Source: Antedon mediterranea (Eukaryota; Echinodermata; Crinoidea; Comatulida; Antedonidae). Taken from it: 64,000 nt of DNA. How positions within the stretch are numbered: the first letter of the stretch is position 1; the number at the start of each line of letters is the position of its first letter. Of the stretch, positions 35,331 to 47,684 are shown piece after piece. The notes below the pieces were generated by a model. It searched no databases. It saw nothing but the letters and a program-made list of their open reading frames with translations, and was not told the origin of the DNA. The DNA is taken from the NCBI RefSeq assembly GCF_964355755.1, contig NC_092678.1:11256922-11320921 (forward strand), given 5' to 3'. Position numbers and translations under genes: made by a program.

Positions 35331-36869
35331 GTACTATTTCTATTTCGTAAGTAAATAAAGGCATAAATGGCGCTCCGTAGAAGTAGAGAATGCTCGATCG
35401 TCGAAATGACGCTCTGAATATACCTCTGTGTTTACAACGAGTTCAGTATCGTTTAAAATGTTTTGAAAACTATTGTTATTTAACAAAAATTACTTTGTAA
35501 GTGGTCGCATCGTATAAACATGTTACATAATATTATGTTGTGAGTGTGAAAAAGTCAAGTTTAGGTGAGAAATCGAAGATATAACGATGTGGTGCGAAAT
35601 TGCAGAGCTCCGTATTTTCTATGGAGAGCCAATAATAGGCTAGGCCAAGATACGCTGTTATTGTATCAGTTACTTTTGATATCGGTTGCATTTTATTTTG
35701 TATTGGGCACTGTAACGGTAGTCGTGTCGAGGGCCAAGGCAATAACGATGGCACACAATTATTCAATGTACAAAATATAATATTTATTCAATCAAAAAGT
35801 AATATTATAAAACAATGTGAAACGTAGTGATTCTGACTGATGTTATAGTCTCAAGAATCAATACCCGAACTAACTAACTTAACTACAAAACATATATTTA
35901 TATTAAGGGGACAGGAAGGATGACTAATTAAATGGTACCACATCCTGATTGACTTTCCTTGGAAGACCCACCTCAGGAATGTAGTGTTCCAAGTTAAGTA
36001 GACATCGGGGAGAGTAAGGGGTGAATAGCCTGTGTGACTAATAGGGTTTGGTCCCACCATGTTACAGGCACACTAGATAGATTACAAGCCAGGGGGGTTC
36101 GTAGGGTTCGAAACCCCCTTTTTCGAAAGTGCCCTTTTTTTAAAACTAGGCCTAGCCTACAGTAGGCCTAGAGTTCATAATCTTAGGCTGGGCCTGAGTC
36201 AAAGCTCAAGCCTATTTTTCACCGATACTATTATCTGAAGACAAATGCAAACAATCATTCTCAGTCTGATGATAAAAATTAATCAAACTTTTTTGGATCC
36301 TACTTCATTTTATGGTGTGCGCCGAGCCACCACCCGCCGGCGGAGCAACTTGGCGAGTACAGAAAAAGTACAGTACTGCTCACAATCCACATTTCACAAC
36401 CACAGTACACAACCAATCGGTAAATTCACTCTGCGCATGCGTCAGATTAACCGCACAGAGCTGAGCAGGGACGAGATTAGTACTTAATATAGAGAGTTCA
36501 CAGAAGTTGAAATTTTACCCAGTTTTCTTCTGCGGTACCGCAACATGTGTGTTGTAGTTTGTACACGGCCAGGCGCCACCATCTTCTCTTCGTCATATCG
36601 CCGTGTTGTCATTAATATTAATAATTATTGTAAAAATACAAATCAAGTGTATTTATTATTAATATTTTAAATTGTTTTTAGTCTTTTACACGGACAGTCA
36701 CAAAAAAGTATAGGACTAATCTGTTTCCAATCAGTTACACTGCGCATGTGTCTCTCTCTAAATAGCTTCACCTTTTACCCAGTTTTTCCCAACACTGGCT
36801 ACTATCGGGTAGCGCACAAGTGTGTTATATTTATCGTCCACATTATTATCCGATCACATTCGTAAAAAC
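35331..36869. other. Non-coding stretch
   Basis: No gene recognised. A B-box-like gggttcgaaaccc at about 36097-36110 lacks a matching A box or cloverleaf. Possibly includes the 5' flank of the hAT element that starts next. Confidence 0.4.
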
Positions 36870-36965
36870 ATGCCGTCGACAAAAAGAAAAAAAAAGAGAA
36901 GAGCAGCAACATTTAAAAAATAGCGCAAAGCAATGTAAGAAGCTTACAGATTTTTTCAACAAAAG
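36870..36965 (+). pseudogene. Probable first exon of a decayed hAT transposase
   Basis: ATG at 36870 opens MPSTKRKK; after a run of A the reading continues one frame over as REEQQHLKNSAKQCKKLTDF, then FNK, to a donor near 36965 (aaaag|gtatag). A lysine-rich lead ending in a KLTDFF-like motif is the usual N-terminus of ZMYM1-like hAT proteins. The body of such a protein starts 7.2 kb downstream at 44186, with an inverted-repeat block in between, so the link is inferred. Confidence 0.4.
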
Positions 36966-37124
36966 GTATAGTATGCTGGCCTATTAATTAATTTTAAATA
37001 ATTGGTTTATGTAAGCCTGCCCTTTTATAAAAAACAAATCAGTTCCCCTGGCTGACTGTAATGATTCTTAATGAATTGAAATTATTCCTACATCTTTCTA
37101 AATGTTTTAATTATTAATATAGAC

Positions 37125-38035
37125 AGGTTCCATTTCTCAAAAAACGGCCTAGAAAACGAATCAAGAAGCATTGGGTAGAAGCTGGGATCCACTTGATTTA
37201 GGATATTTCGACCTCGCTGATTACGAAATGGCGGATCCCAAGCGAAATTCGGCCATCTAAGCCCTTAATTTGCATAATTAAAAATGGCGGCCATTTTTTA
37301 TAATTACCCTATATCTCGAGAACCACTAGTCACAGATAATTAATTTTGGTGTCAAAATGTTTTAAATATATGATTTTATATTCACTTTAATGACACATTT
37401 TGTCAAAAAATGGATGCAAGTCTTATTTCTGACATTTTGACCTTTGACCTTGATTTATCATATCTCAGTAACCAATAATCGGAGAGACACGAAATAAATT
37501 GTTCAGAAACTATACATTCATATTTATTATAATATATATTTTTACAAAAAATGGCCAATTCTACAACTATTGACCTTTGAACTATTAGTCAAATATAATT
37601 AATAATATAACTCTGAAAATGTTGGTCTTATGACATTTTTTTTCTTTTTAAATTATTTAAAACATGTGTTTCTATCCAGTCTAATGGCACATTTTGTACA
37701 AGAATGGCCGATAGTATTGTTATTGACCTTTGAACTACAGCATAGGCCTACTGTATAATAAATATAATATAATTGCATAATTATGAAATTATTTACAGTA
37801 TACACAATAATAATTAGTAAAATTATAAAATTCACTGCCATCAAATATGATGTGTTATGATTTATATAGATTTTTTTTTTTGATTTTTTAAATTGAACAC
37901 GCAAGTATACATTTGGAAATTACCTGCCATCAATATGATGGAGCATGATATAGATTTTTTTTAATGTGAACATGTCAGCTACATTTGGAAATTACCTGCC
38001 ATCAATATGATGGATTATGATTATAGATTAAAACA
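37125..38035 (+). repeat. Left arm of a large inverted repeat
   Basis: About 900 bp matched in reverse complement by 42880-43900: gaagctgggatccacttgat, the aatggcggatcccaagcg block, a ctcgagaaccactagtcaca block and a tgaactacag block all recur in mirrored order. Ends with two 71 bp units holding acctgccatcaatatgatgg (37924 and 37996). Contains GACCTTTGACC near 37441. Related to 1-898. Confidence 0.88.
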
Positions 38036-39892
38036 AGAAATATTTTTTACAAAAAACTGGACAGTTGTAAGAACAGTCTTCATTAATTTAATATAATAGG
38101 TCGGCCAATCAAAACGCAAGTGAACAATTGGGACTTTACTTGTGATTTATGTCATTGGCCTGTCAGCACAGTCATTTCTTTCTAGAATTAAACACACAAA
38201 CTTGTATTGGGAATAATTTATGTTTATGTGGTTATTACTATCACATTTAGGTATTGATAATAATAATAATATGGCTTTTGAATATATAATTACTGTCTGT
38301 AGAATAACATTTATACATTTTCGGTTCGCGATGAAAAGTTATATGAATGGATTTGTAATAGGTATTTATAATAATAGTATATGGGTTTTATTATTGCTAA
38401 GCTATCACCAAATCGCGTTATACCATTATTTCTCAGGGTTTTTTGCACCATTGATCAATACCAAACGCTTATCGGTATTATAGTTTTTAGTGAATCATTA
38501 CATTAATAAAAATACCCAATTAAATCAATCGCGTCAGTCCAATTCCGACTTATGTTTCGATCACATAGTTCTGTGTCTACACTGTCCCAACTAGTTTAAC
38601 AAAAAAAGTGTGATGTGCCCAAATATGGTAGTGATATGCCCGAATATCGTAGTGGACATCATCATGTCTATATAATATGGGCACATCATATTTAGTTTGA
38701 TAGTATAGACAGAGCTTAAGGATTATATTTTAAAAATGTTTTCTTACATTTTGAAAAAAAGTATTTATTTGTTTATACGCCCAATTTTCCAGTCTTAATT
38801 TTACATTTTGAAAAAAAAGTATTTTATTTGTTGATAAGCCCAATTGTGCAGTCTTATTTTACATTTTGAACGAAAGTATTTATTTGTTGATAAGCCCAAT
38901 TTTGCAGTCTTATTTTACATTTTAAACGAAAGATTTATTTGTTGATAAGCCGAATTTCCAGTTTAATAATAATGACCCCTTCCACAGTGCTTATACCATA
39001 TAAATTTTACATGATATTGACCGTGGGTTCTTTACGCCTCTGATGCATTTGTTTTTATTGTACCTTTTTAATAAATTATTATATGTTTAGGCCTAATCAC
39101 ACCCAATTTAATGAAATGGTCAGATTCCGATTTCAATTGAACGAAAGTAGTACTGTATTTATTATTCATTGATAAGCCAAGGGTCCCATGGCGTTAGCCA
39201 ATATCTTGAGCATTTGACTCATGTGTCAACCTGTAACACAAATCATTCTTCAAAATCTAAAGAAAGAACCTCACACGTCTTTTTTTGTGAGTGATATGAT
39301 ACACTATGGATATGCCCACGGAAATAATATGTGGACATTGCAAACAATCATAGGCCTACAGTAACAAACATAACATGGCTAATAAGCATAACATTCAGAC
39401 TTGTTTGTTTTCTAGTGGATTTTTATTTACTTTAGCATGTAGAATAAAACTAGTAACAGTGGCTATATTAATAATTATTATACTGATTATCCTTGATATT
39501 ATAGCGTCTAATAATAAAATATTTTGTTGTTGATAAGCCCAATTTTTTAGCCTTGATTTTACATTTTTAACGAAAGTATTTATTTGTTGATAAGCCCAAT
39601 TTTGCAGTCTTAATAATGACCCTTCCACAGTGCATTTTACATGATATTGACCGAGGGTTTTTACGCCTCTATAGCCACTGATCAATACCACAATTAATGT
39701 ACTTTTTTAAATGAATATTGAAATGTTTCAACATACCCAATTCAAAAAAACGGTCCGTTTTCGAGTTCAATCTTTTGATTAGAGAGGTTGGAGTTTCATT
39801 TTGAACAAAAGTATTTATTTGATTGATAAGCCAAATTTCTAGTCCTAATTATTTGAGATTCAACGGGTTTTGCTTTCAATTGTATAATAATA

Positions 39893-39947
<55 letters not shown>

Positions 39948-40174
39948 GTATAATTATGAATTCACCAACACTTTCAGGCCCACTAACAATGATCCCGGGC
40001 CCGCGTTTTTGTAGACCGGACTTCCATGCACAGCCACATGTTAAGGAATATGAATCTCTTTATGATTTTAATATGGTTCGAAATGATATTACACAACAAC
40101 GATTAGACAGCAACTGTGCAAGAGTCCAACTAATAAAATCGGAATGATCAATTAATTGAACATTTACAGCATAA
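38036..40174. repeat. Interior of the inverted-repeat block with about 58 bp tandem units
   Basis: 38740-38970 holds four diverged copies of a 57-59 bp unit (ttttacattttgaa, gtatttatttgttgataagc, ccaattttgcagtctta); more copies lie at 39525-39615 and 39800-39845. 39896-39945 is a TA microsatellite. No coding domain; frames crossing the TA repeat are artefacts. Confidence 0.75.
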
Positions 40175-40533
40175 GGCCCATACACTAGGACGATAACGAT
40201 CAACGATAAATAGACAAATGTGCATTTTTAATACATAAACCAAAAGAAATATAAACAATTCCTTTGATGAAAATTATATTTTCACACGTCCAATCAAATG
40301 ACGTCATGATTAGTAAGACCAATAATATCGTGACAATACAGCGATTTTATTGTTTTTATTTATCATGACGTCATTTGATTGGAATTTGAAAAACATTATT
40401 TTTATCAAAGACAGCATAAATGATTATCCTATAGGTCTAGAACGAAAACCTTTCTAATTTCTTTTGGTTTATGTTAAAAAAATGCATGCTATATATTTAT
40501 CGTCCGTCGTTATCGTCATAGTGTAATTGAGCC
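40175..40533. mobile_element. MITE-like palindromic element, 359 bp
   Basis: The whole segment folds on itself: ggcccatacactaggacgat at the left against tcgtcatagtgtaattgagc at the right, then aaccaaaagaaat, cctttgat, and caatcaaatgacgtcatgat against atcatgacgtcatttgattg near the centre. Arms are about 160 bp and diverged. Non-coding. Target duplication not clear. Confidence 0.75.
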
Positions 40534-41061
40534 TTTATACAAAAAAAAATAAATTGATTACGAAGTTACATGTCATTTTCACCTATCACAAAAAAACTAA
40601 CCTTTTCAACACTAATTAATTGTTACGAAGCCAATTTATATTATATATTTCATTAAAACTGAACTTTACGGTAAATGAAGAGTAAGTATCAGTTAATATG
40701 AATAATATAACTAGTAGGTCTATGAACTTGCATCCAGACACAGAACTGTGACATTACTATCATAAATGTTGAAACCACTTATAAAACCTTTTTTTAAAGA
40801 AAATATAATTGTGTTAGGAGAAGGCTAATAAACAAATAGATAATGTACAAACCTTTTTCTGGATTAATTAATGGAGCAGGCGTTCCTATACTAATAATCT
40901 GCTGCTGCTACCTAGACTGATTGTTCACCTTCTGACGATAATTGATTGGGCCCCCCACAGCATCTGATAACCAAAAAAAATTTACCAGGACTGTTTCAAT
41001 GATTTAATATCTGACGGCGTATTATTATAACATTGGCCTAGATTGACAGTCAAAAGAAAGT

Positions 41062-41460
41062 CATTGTAAATACCTCCCTTTTTGTTGACAGAGCCAAAAT
41101 AAAGTTTTGACCATTATCGAATGATTGTTTGACAGTGACTTATTATAATACCGGCCTGGTTGACAGCAAAAACGAAGTTATTATTTATTGAACAAGATTT
41201 TACAGATTTCCGTCTACATCTCAATAATACTGTATTATCAGCAAAGGCTTTCATATAGACTCTCTTCTCCCAGACGTTTTTTGGGTCCAGCAGCTACCTA
41301 TAAATCATAGTCGAGTTTCCAAATTCACAAAACTGTCAGCCTTAGATACTAAAGCTACCGCTATGAAACAGCTTATTAATGAATGTGTCCTCCTGGGACA
41401 TAGCTGGCTAGAGCCGCGGCGCGAAAAAGGTGAACACGTAAGCTACATTTGGAAATTACC
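41062..41460 (+). repeat. 399 bp direct repeat, copy 1
   Basis: Matches 42310-42708 at a constant offset of 1248 with no difference that I could see. Non-coding. The two copies bracket the foldback at 41475-42299. Confidence 0.9.
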
Positions 41461-41474
41461 AGACGGGTGCAGGT

Positions 41475-42299
41475 CAAGTCGGCCCTAAACCGTCTCGGCC
41501 AAAGTCAAGTCGGCCCCACGTCAAGTCGGCCCCAAGTCAACTCGGCCCCAAGTCAACTCGGCCTCAAGTCAACTCGGCCTCACGTCAACTCGGCCAAAAA
41601 CTAATCGGTCAACTCGGCCACAATAAAGTATGGAATGCAAAAAGTGCTTAATATTATTATGATTCTTACTATCCACGCTTTAAAAAAAATGAATAAAAAA
41701 AAAAATATAATTAAATAATATCATATAAAAAAATGAACTCATTGCCAATATGAATATAAGTACCCACGTGCAGGTACCGCATTTTAGTAAATCGAAGACG
41801 GAGGCCTACGTTCCACCATTTGGCCATAGAAAAAATGATTGTACATCGTTTTTGTCCATGATTTGCGTTTAAAAAAAAGGGGAATACCCCGGTCAGTGAA
41901 AACACGTAGCAGTTGTAGATATCGAAAAAGCTGCCAAAGGCGCAGGGAGGCGCAGCTACGAATTGTTTTCAATTGTGCAATTTGAAATTTTGTTAAACGT
42001 ATTAATAAAGGAAAGTTGGTGAAATCATTCCTATTTTTTTGCTAAATATATTATTGTCTAAATATTAATATTCATTAAAAGTCAGAATTATTTATAGTTA
42101 AAAAATTGTGATGAAATATTATTTTATCAATCCCCTTCATTTGCACTTTTTGCGTTCCATACTTTAACGGGGCCGAGTTTACCGATTATTTTTTAGCCGA
42201 GTTGACGTGAGGCCGAGTTGACTTGAGGCCGAGTTGACTTGAGGCCGAGTTGACTTGAGGCCGACTTGACTTTGGCCGAGACGGTTTAGGGCCGACTTG
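41475..42299. mobile_element. Foldback element with (AAGTCAACTCGGCCTC)n ends
   Basis: Inverted arms of about 170 bp. The outermost caagtcggccctaaaccgtc is exactly mirrored at the right end. Each arm carries six to seven copies of a 16 bp unit (aagtcaactcggcctc) and continues inward to a shared aagtatggaaygcaaaaagt. The 480 bp centre is AT-rich and non-coding. No 9 bp target duplication is evident, probably because the site was rearranged with the flanking 399 bp repeats. Confidence 0.88.
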
Positions 42300-42309
42300 G
42301 ATCGAAACC

Positions 42310-42708
42310 CATTGTAAATACCTCCCTTTTTGTTGACAGAGCCAAAATAAAGTTTTGACCATTATCGAATGATTGTTTGACAGTGACTTATTATAATACC
42401 GGCCTGGTTGACAGCAAAAACGAAGTTATTATTTATTGAACAAGATTTTACAGATTTCCGTCTACATCTCAATAATACTGTATTATCAGCAAAGGCTTTC
42501 ATATAGACTCTCTTCTCCCAGACGTTTTTTGGGTCCAGCAGCTACCTATAAATCATAGTCGAGTTTCCAAATTCACAAAACTGTCAGCCTTAGATACTAA
42601 AGCTACCGCTATGAAACAGCTTATTAATGAATGTGTCCTCCTGGGACATAGCTGGCTAGAGCCGCGGCGCGAAAAAGGTGAACACGTAAGCTACATTTGG
42701 AAATTACC
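42310..42708 (+). repeat. 399 bp direct repeat, copy 2
   Basis: Second copy of 41062-41460. After it the sequence runs on into the acctgccatcaatatgatgg array, while copy 1 ends abruptly at the same base, so copy 2 is likely the original context. Confidence 0.9.
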
Positions 42709-43180
42709 TGCCATCAATATGATGGATTATGATTATAGATTTAAAAAAAGGTGAACATGTAAGCTACATTTGGAAATTACCTGCCATCAATATGATGGAT
42801 TATGATTATAGATTTTAAAAAGAATTTGAACACGTAAGCTACATTTGAAAATTACATTCAAATGTAGCTTACGTGTTCACATTTTTTTTTAAATCTATAA
42901 TCATAATCCATCATATTGATGGCAGGTATTTCCAAATTTCCAAATGTAGCTGACATGTTCAAATTCTTTTTTAAATCTATTATCATAATCCATCATATTG
43001 ATGGCAGGTAATTTCCAAATGTAGCTGACATGTTCACATTTAAAAAAATCTATAATCATATTCCATCATATTGATGGCAGGTAATTTCCAAATGTAGCTG
43101 ACATGTTCACATTTAAAAAAATCTATAATCATATTCCATCATATTGATGGCAGGTAATTTCCAAATGTAACTTGCGTGTT
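42699..43180. repeat. 72 bp tandem units meeting head-to-head
   Basis: Two forward units with acctgccatcaatatgatgg (42705, about 42780) turn at a palindrome (42828-42878, gaacacgtaagctacatttg and its complement) into about four inverted units up to 43160. This is the inner end of the right arm of the large inverted repeat. Confidence 0.85.
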
Positions 43181-43900
43181 CAATTTTGTTTAAATCTATA
43201 TAAATCATAACACATCATATTTGATGGCAGTGAATTTTATAATTTTACTAATTATTATTGTGCAGGGAATAATTTCGCCAGTGTAGCATAGCAAAAAGCT
43301 ATACAAAACAACCTTTTTGCTACACATTTCTACAATTGTGTAGCAAAAAATACAATACAAAAATATTTTTCTTCACTAAAAAATAAGTTTGATTAGCAAT
43401 TTTGCTAAACAAAATTTTCAAATGAAATTTTTCCCTGTTGTGTATAAATAATTTCATAATTATGCAATTATATTATATTTATTATACAGTAGGCATATGC
43501 TGTAGTTCAAAGGTCAATAACCATACTATCGGCCATTCTTGTACAAAATGTGCCATTAGATACGATAAATCAAGGTCAAAGGTGAAAATCTCAGAAATAG
43601 GACTTGCATCCATTTTTTGACAAAATGTGTCATTAAAGTGAATATAATATAAAATCATATATTTAAACATTTTGACACCAAAATTAATTATCTGTGACTA
43701 GTGGTTCTCGAGATATAGGGTAATTATAAAAAATGGCCACCATTTTTAATTATGCAAATTAAGGGCTTAGAGGGCCGAATTTCGCTTGGGATCCGCCATT
43801 TTCGTAATCAGCGAGGTTGAAATATCCTAAATCAAGTGGATCCCAGCTTCTACCCAAAAATGCTTCTTGCACCATATTTCAGAGGAAATAGAACTTGCCT
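42880..43900 (-). repeat. Right arm of the large inverted repeat
   Basis: Reverse-complement partner of 37125-38035, carrying two more 72 bp units than the left arm and an unmatched insertion at about 43260-43435 (gctacac/gtagca words). The outer end loses similarity near 43900. Confidence 0.85.
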
Positions 43901-44185
43901 AATAATATTTATAGCATGTATAAATAAAAAAATGTGTAGGCCTTTTTTGTAAACAGTGATAAGAACATACTATTACTGGTAAACATGTGCATTATTAATG
44001 TTAGATGGACATTTATGTTATTTGTGCTATATTTAATAGAATCATCATTGAAATCATGCCCCATCTAAATTAGTAAATCCAGTTTATTCAGTAACAATCA
44101 TTCACAATTACAGAGCTTTACATATGCGCAGGAAAATTTGAAATTTTTTTTTATGCTAAGTGGTCACTATACTACTATAAATTAT

Positions 44186-46356
44186 TTTAAAATCTAATTA
44201 GACCTTCTGCGTTGTGGGTACTTCCATTGCTGCAGATTCTGATGCTGAGGCTTCAAATCAAAGTGACACTGACATTCCTTCCTGCAGTCATCAGTCATTT
44301 GAAAAGCTGTATGGTATAGTTCCCATATTTTATTTTTCATGTGTATAATAATGAAACTGTATGTATATTTATTAAATGATGATTGTTGTAATATTAATAG
44401 TAAGCCATATTGTCCTTTTCTTTTGTAGATGACCTGGGCTATTTCATTGATAAAAGATAAATTGAAAGAGATGAGTGACGCCTAGACTTTACATTTGCTG
44501 CAAAAGCATTTTAAACCAGAAGATATACTTTCCCGACTGTCTTTATGAATGGCTGCAACCGTTCATTCAGATATTCTTGGATTGAAAGGTATCCATGGAT
44601 TGTGTACAGTACAAAGCATGATGGTGTTTTCTGTATTTACTGTGCCCTTTTTACAAAGGACCGATGTAATAGAGTCTCTTGTAAATCAACCATTCACTAA
44701 GTGGACACGAAGTTCTTCAAAATCACACATTAATGCCATAACAGATGCTGAAATATTTCAAGAGAGTTTGAAGCACGCAGATAAAGCCATTCCATGAATG
44801 CTCAATAAAAAGGCAGAACAGATGATGCATGAAAATCAAGGCAATAATTTTTTGTGGAAGACAGTGCATCGCTTTAAGGGGAGATGCAGAAGCACTTGAT
44901 CAGCCAGGAAATCTAGGTAATTTTTTGGCAATACTGAAATTAATAAGTAAAAACAATATAGTTCTTAAAGATCATCTCAGTAATACAAGGCTAAAGAATG
45001 CGAAATATATATCCCCAGCCCTGACATTCAAAACCAGTTGATCAACAAAATAGGTGAGGATATTTTACAAGCTAAATTAATTGATGAAGTAAGAGGCTAA
45101 ACTGTATTCAATTATGGCTGATGAGGTGACCACACACAACAAAGAACAATTATCCATATGTTTGCGATTTGTGTACAGTGAAAAAAATGTGCGTGAAGAT
45201 TTCCTGTCATTTGTTTCCGTTACTAGAACTACTGGTGAGGCAATAGCAAACACATTGTTAAGAACATTGCAACATGTTGGCCTGCCAATTGAAAATTTAA
45301 GGGGTCAAGGTATAATGGTGCAGCAGCCATGTCTAGTGGAGCTGTTGATGTCCAAGCTAGGATACGCAGAGAAGCCCCACTAGCTGTGTATACCCATTGC
45401 AGCAATCATTGTCTTAATTTAGTTTTAGCACATGCATCAGCTATAACACCAGTCAGAAATATGTTGGACAAGCTAAAAAATAGCAGTCCCAAGCATGATG
45501 CCCTTCTAACTAATATTATTAGAACAGGCTGTAATCCACACGACACATCAAGGAGAAAGTCACTACTTGACCTGTGTAAAACAAGGTGGGCACAGCGACA
45601 CAAGTCACTCCATCTGTGATTTTCAGTTCATTATAACTTTTTTAATTGTATACAAACTTTTGTCCCGTCTCCAGGGAATTGCAGTTCTTTTGCAAAAAGA
45701 AGCAAGAGATAACAATGATAGAAGAGGTCAAGTTGGAGTAATTAGAAGCAACTTCGAAAAATATTTTGAAGGGGTTTACATTCAACCATGCAGTTGATAT
45801 GGCAGCTTCAGTTGGCACTGAACCAAAAGCACAAAGGATAGCTAAGAAACAGACTCATCGTGAGAATGCAGATTCAAATGGTCCTTTGCAGCACTATCTT
45901 CGAAATATTGGCATTTCATTTATTGATCACATTATTGTAGAACTTGATGTCAAATTCTCAGATATTTCTACAAAAGCATCCAAATTGTGTGTACTAGTTC
46001 CAGGTGTTTTCCTTTCTAAGGATGCAAGTGTTAGCTTTGACGACATCAAAGGTTCTGCGGAGTTGTACAGAAATGATTTACCTAGCCCTGAAGTTCTTGA
46101 AGATGATTTTTTAGGTTGGCAACTGAAATTTAAAAATGTACCATCTGAACATATACAACTGTGCTGATGCACTAAAGCATTGCAACGAAGTGCAGTTTCC
46201 AAACATTTTTTTATTACTTAAGATTGCCTGTGTCATTCCAGTAACGTCATGTATTTGTGAGCGCAGCTTCAGTGCCATGAGAAGACCGAATACCTATATG
46301 CGGTGCAGTATGGGTCAGGATCGATTAAGTACGCTTGCATTAATGCATACATTATG
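44186..46356 (+). pseudogene. Decayed hAT transposase, ZMYM1-like type
   Basis: Cut-and-paste transposase remnant. Segments in order over several frames: a TTF-type zinc finger region (SWIERYPWIVYSTKHDGVFC then IYCALF, about 44555-44650), WTRSSSKSHINA (44700), FCGRQCIALRGD (44850), GNLGNFLAILKL, the catalytic-core segment IMADEVTTHNKEQLSICLRF (about 45110), YTHCSNHCLNLVLAHA (45390), KTRWAQRH (45580) and the C-terminal hAT dimerisation motif CICERSFSAMRR...RLSTLALMH (46252-46350). At least two introns (donor near 44314, acceptor near 44429). Frameshifts and stops, for example TAA and TGA near 44460-44480, show it cannot make transposase. Similarity to vertebrate ZMYM1 and P52rIPK-like genes is family relationship only. 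Confidence 0.85.
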
Positions 46357-46669
46357 ACAGGGAGATTTTGATAGATGATGTTATTGATATGTTTTGTGTG
46401 TGTGTCCAAGTTCAATTTAAAAAAGGCTGTTAGTTTTTAATTTATAGTCAATTTAAGAATTTCAGAAAATTACGAGTACACTACTCAAGTATATTTTCAT
46501 TAAACCAATGTCGGGTGCACAACTACATATGTATGTGCACCTAGTGGCCGAGTTACAGCTGAACTTTTTCGCTGCGAGACACAAAAAATGAGCAGAAAAA
46601 GGGAAATTTTTTACAATAACAATAGGCTATCGCTTAAAAATAGCCTAAAAAAAGACCCTGACAATAACA

Positions 46670-47340
46670 AGGGGTTGTCCGCCAAGTGCGGATAACATAC
46701 TAGATTTGAACTCGTCACTTTGACGAGTTCGGGTTGTCCGCGCAAACGCCATATGCACATACATTAAAATATGAAAGCCGAAAATGATTTTTCCATCCTA
46801 TTACATGAATTAAATATGTTTACAGGGCTGAATTTTACCTATTTTGTGTCCTAAAGCAAAACAGTACTTACGGAATATACTGTATGTTATATACAGTGTA
46901 GCATAGATGCAATTATGAGACCCATCTTTTAATACAATTTTTAACATGATAATGTCATTAAAATGTAACATAAAGATAGCAATTTTAGAAGATAATTATC
47001 TAGATAATTACATTAATGAAAGTTTGAAACAGTTTAGACACGAAAAAGCGAGATGCACGCTATTTTAAATGAGTTGAATGAATTTTTACGAAAGAGATAA
47101 AAACCTGACCTTTTGAATTCAACTGGCCTATGATGAAGTTATGACCTCAGATAGACAACATTTTTATATGAATTCATATCTAAAATTCAACAGCTTCCAT
47201 AATAAGTTTTATTCATGTGGGTCACTTTTTATTCCGAGGAACTATAACAGATTGAAATATACTGTAAAGATGAAATTAAGTAATCACATTATTCTAATTT
47301 TTTAATATGATGATGTAATGAAAGTCATATTGTTAACTTG
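46670..47340 (+). repeat. Dispersed repeat, left arm of a 5.4 kb inverted pair
   Basis: Mirrors 51400-52050: shared blocks include gtgtagcatagatg, gacccatctttta, ttgaattcaactgg, cttccataataagtttt and ataacagatt in reversed order. Its outer end carries the hairpin aactcgtcactttgacgagt at 46710. Related to 63080-63900. Confidence 0.85.
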
Positions 47341-47684
47341 GCACCAATTAGTCACAGGCTTGATTGCATTTGACTTCATTGAATTTCCTTCACTTTATTC
47401 CAAATCACAATTTTTTTACTTATTGTTAATTGTTATAACAATTTTAAAACAAATGCAATAATATGAAAAGGAATAGGGCAACCACGAACAAGCAAAATCT
47501 TTACAACTGTGGCACCCTTTAAAAATATAAATCAAATTATTTTAATAGTATGCATGAAAGAATCGAAATTTACTAAAAACATTTTTTTTATAGTACTGCA
47601 AGATAATAAATATGAAACTATACTAACTTATATATATATATAATTAATAGCATTGTAAATAATAACAATAATACATAATGATGA
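47341..47684. other. Non-coding gap
   Basis: AT-rich, nothing recognised. Possibly the 3' untranslated part of the minus-strand LINE next to it, which begins around 47630 with a TA-rich stretch. Confidence 0.35.

Noticed and set aside
36090-36112. B-box-like gggttcgaaaccc as a tRNA gene
   Set aside because: No A box, acceptor stem or anticodon loop at the right distance.
39823-40014. Open frame over a TA microsatellite
   Set aside because: Alternating I-Y codons from (TA)n; low complexity.
46708-46730. Hairpin aactcgtcactttgacgagt as a transcription terminator or microRNA
   Set aside because: It recurs at 63089 in the same dispersed repeat, so it is part of the repeat; the stem is too short for a microRNA precursor.
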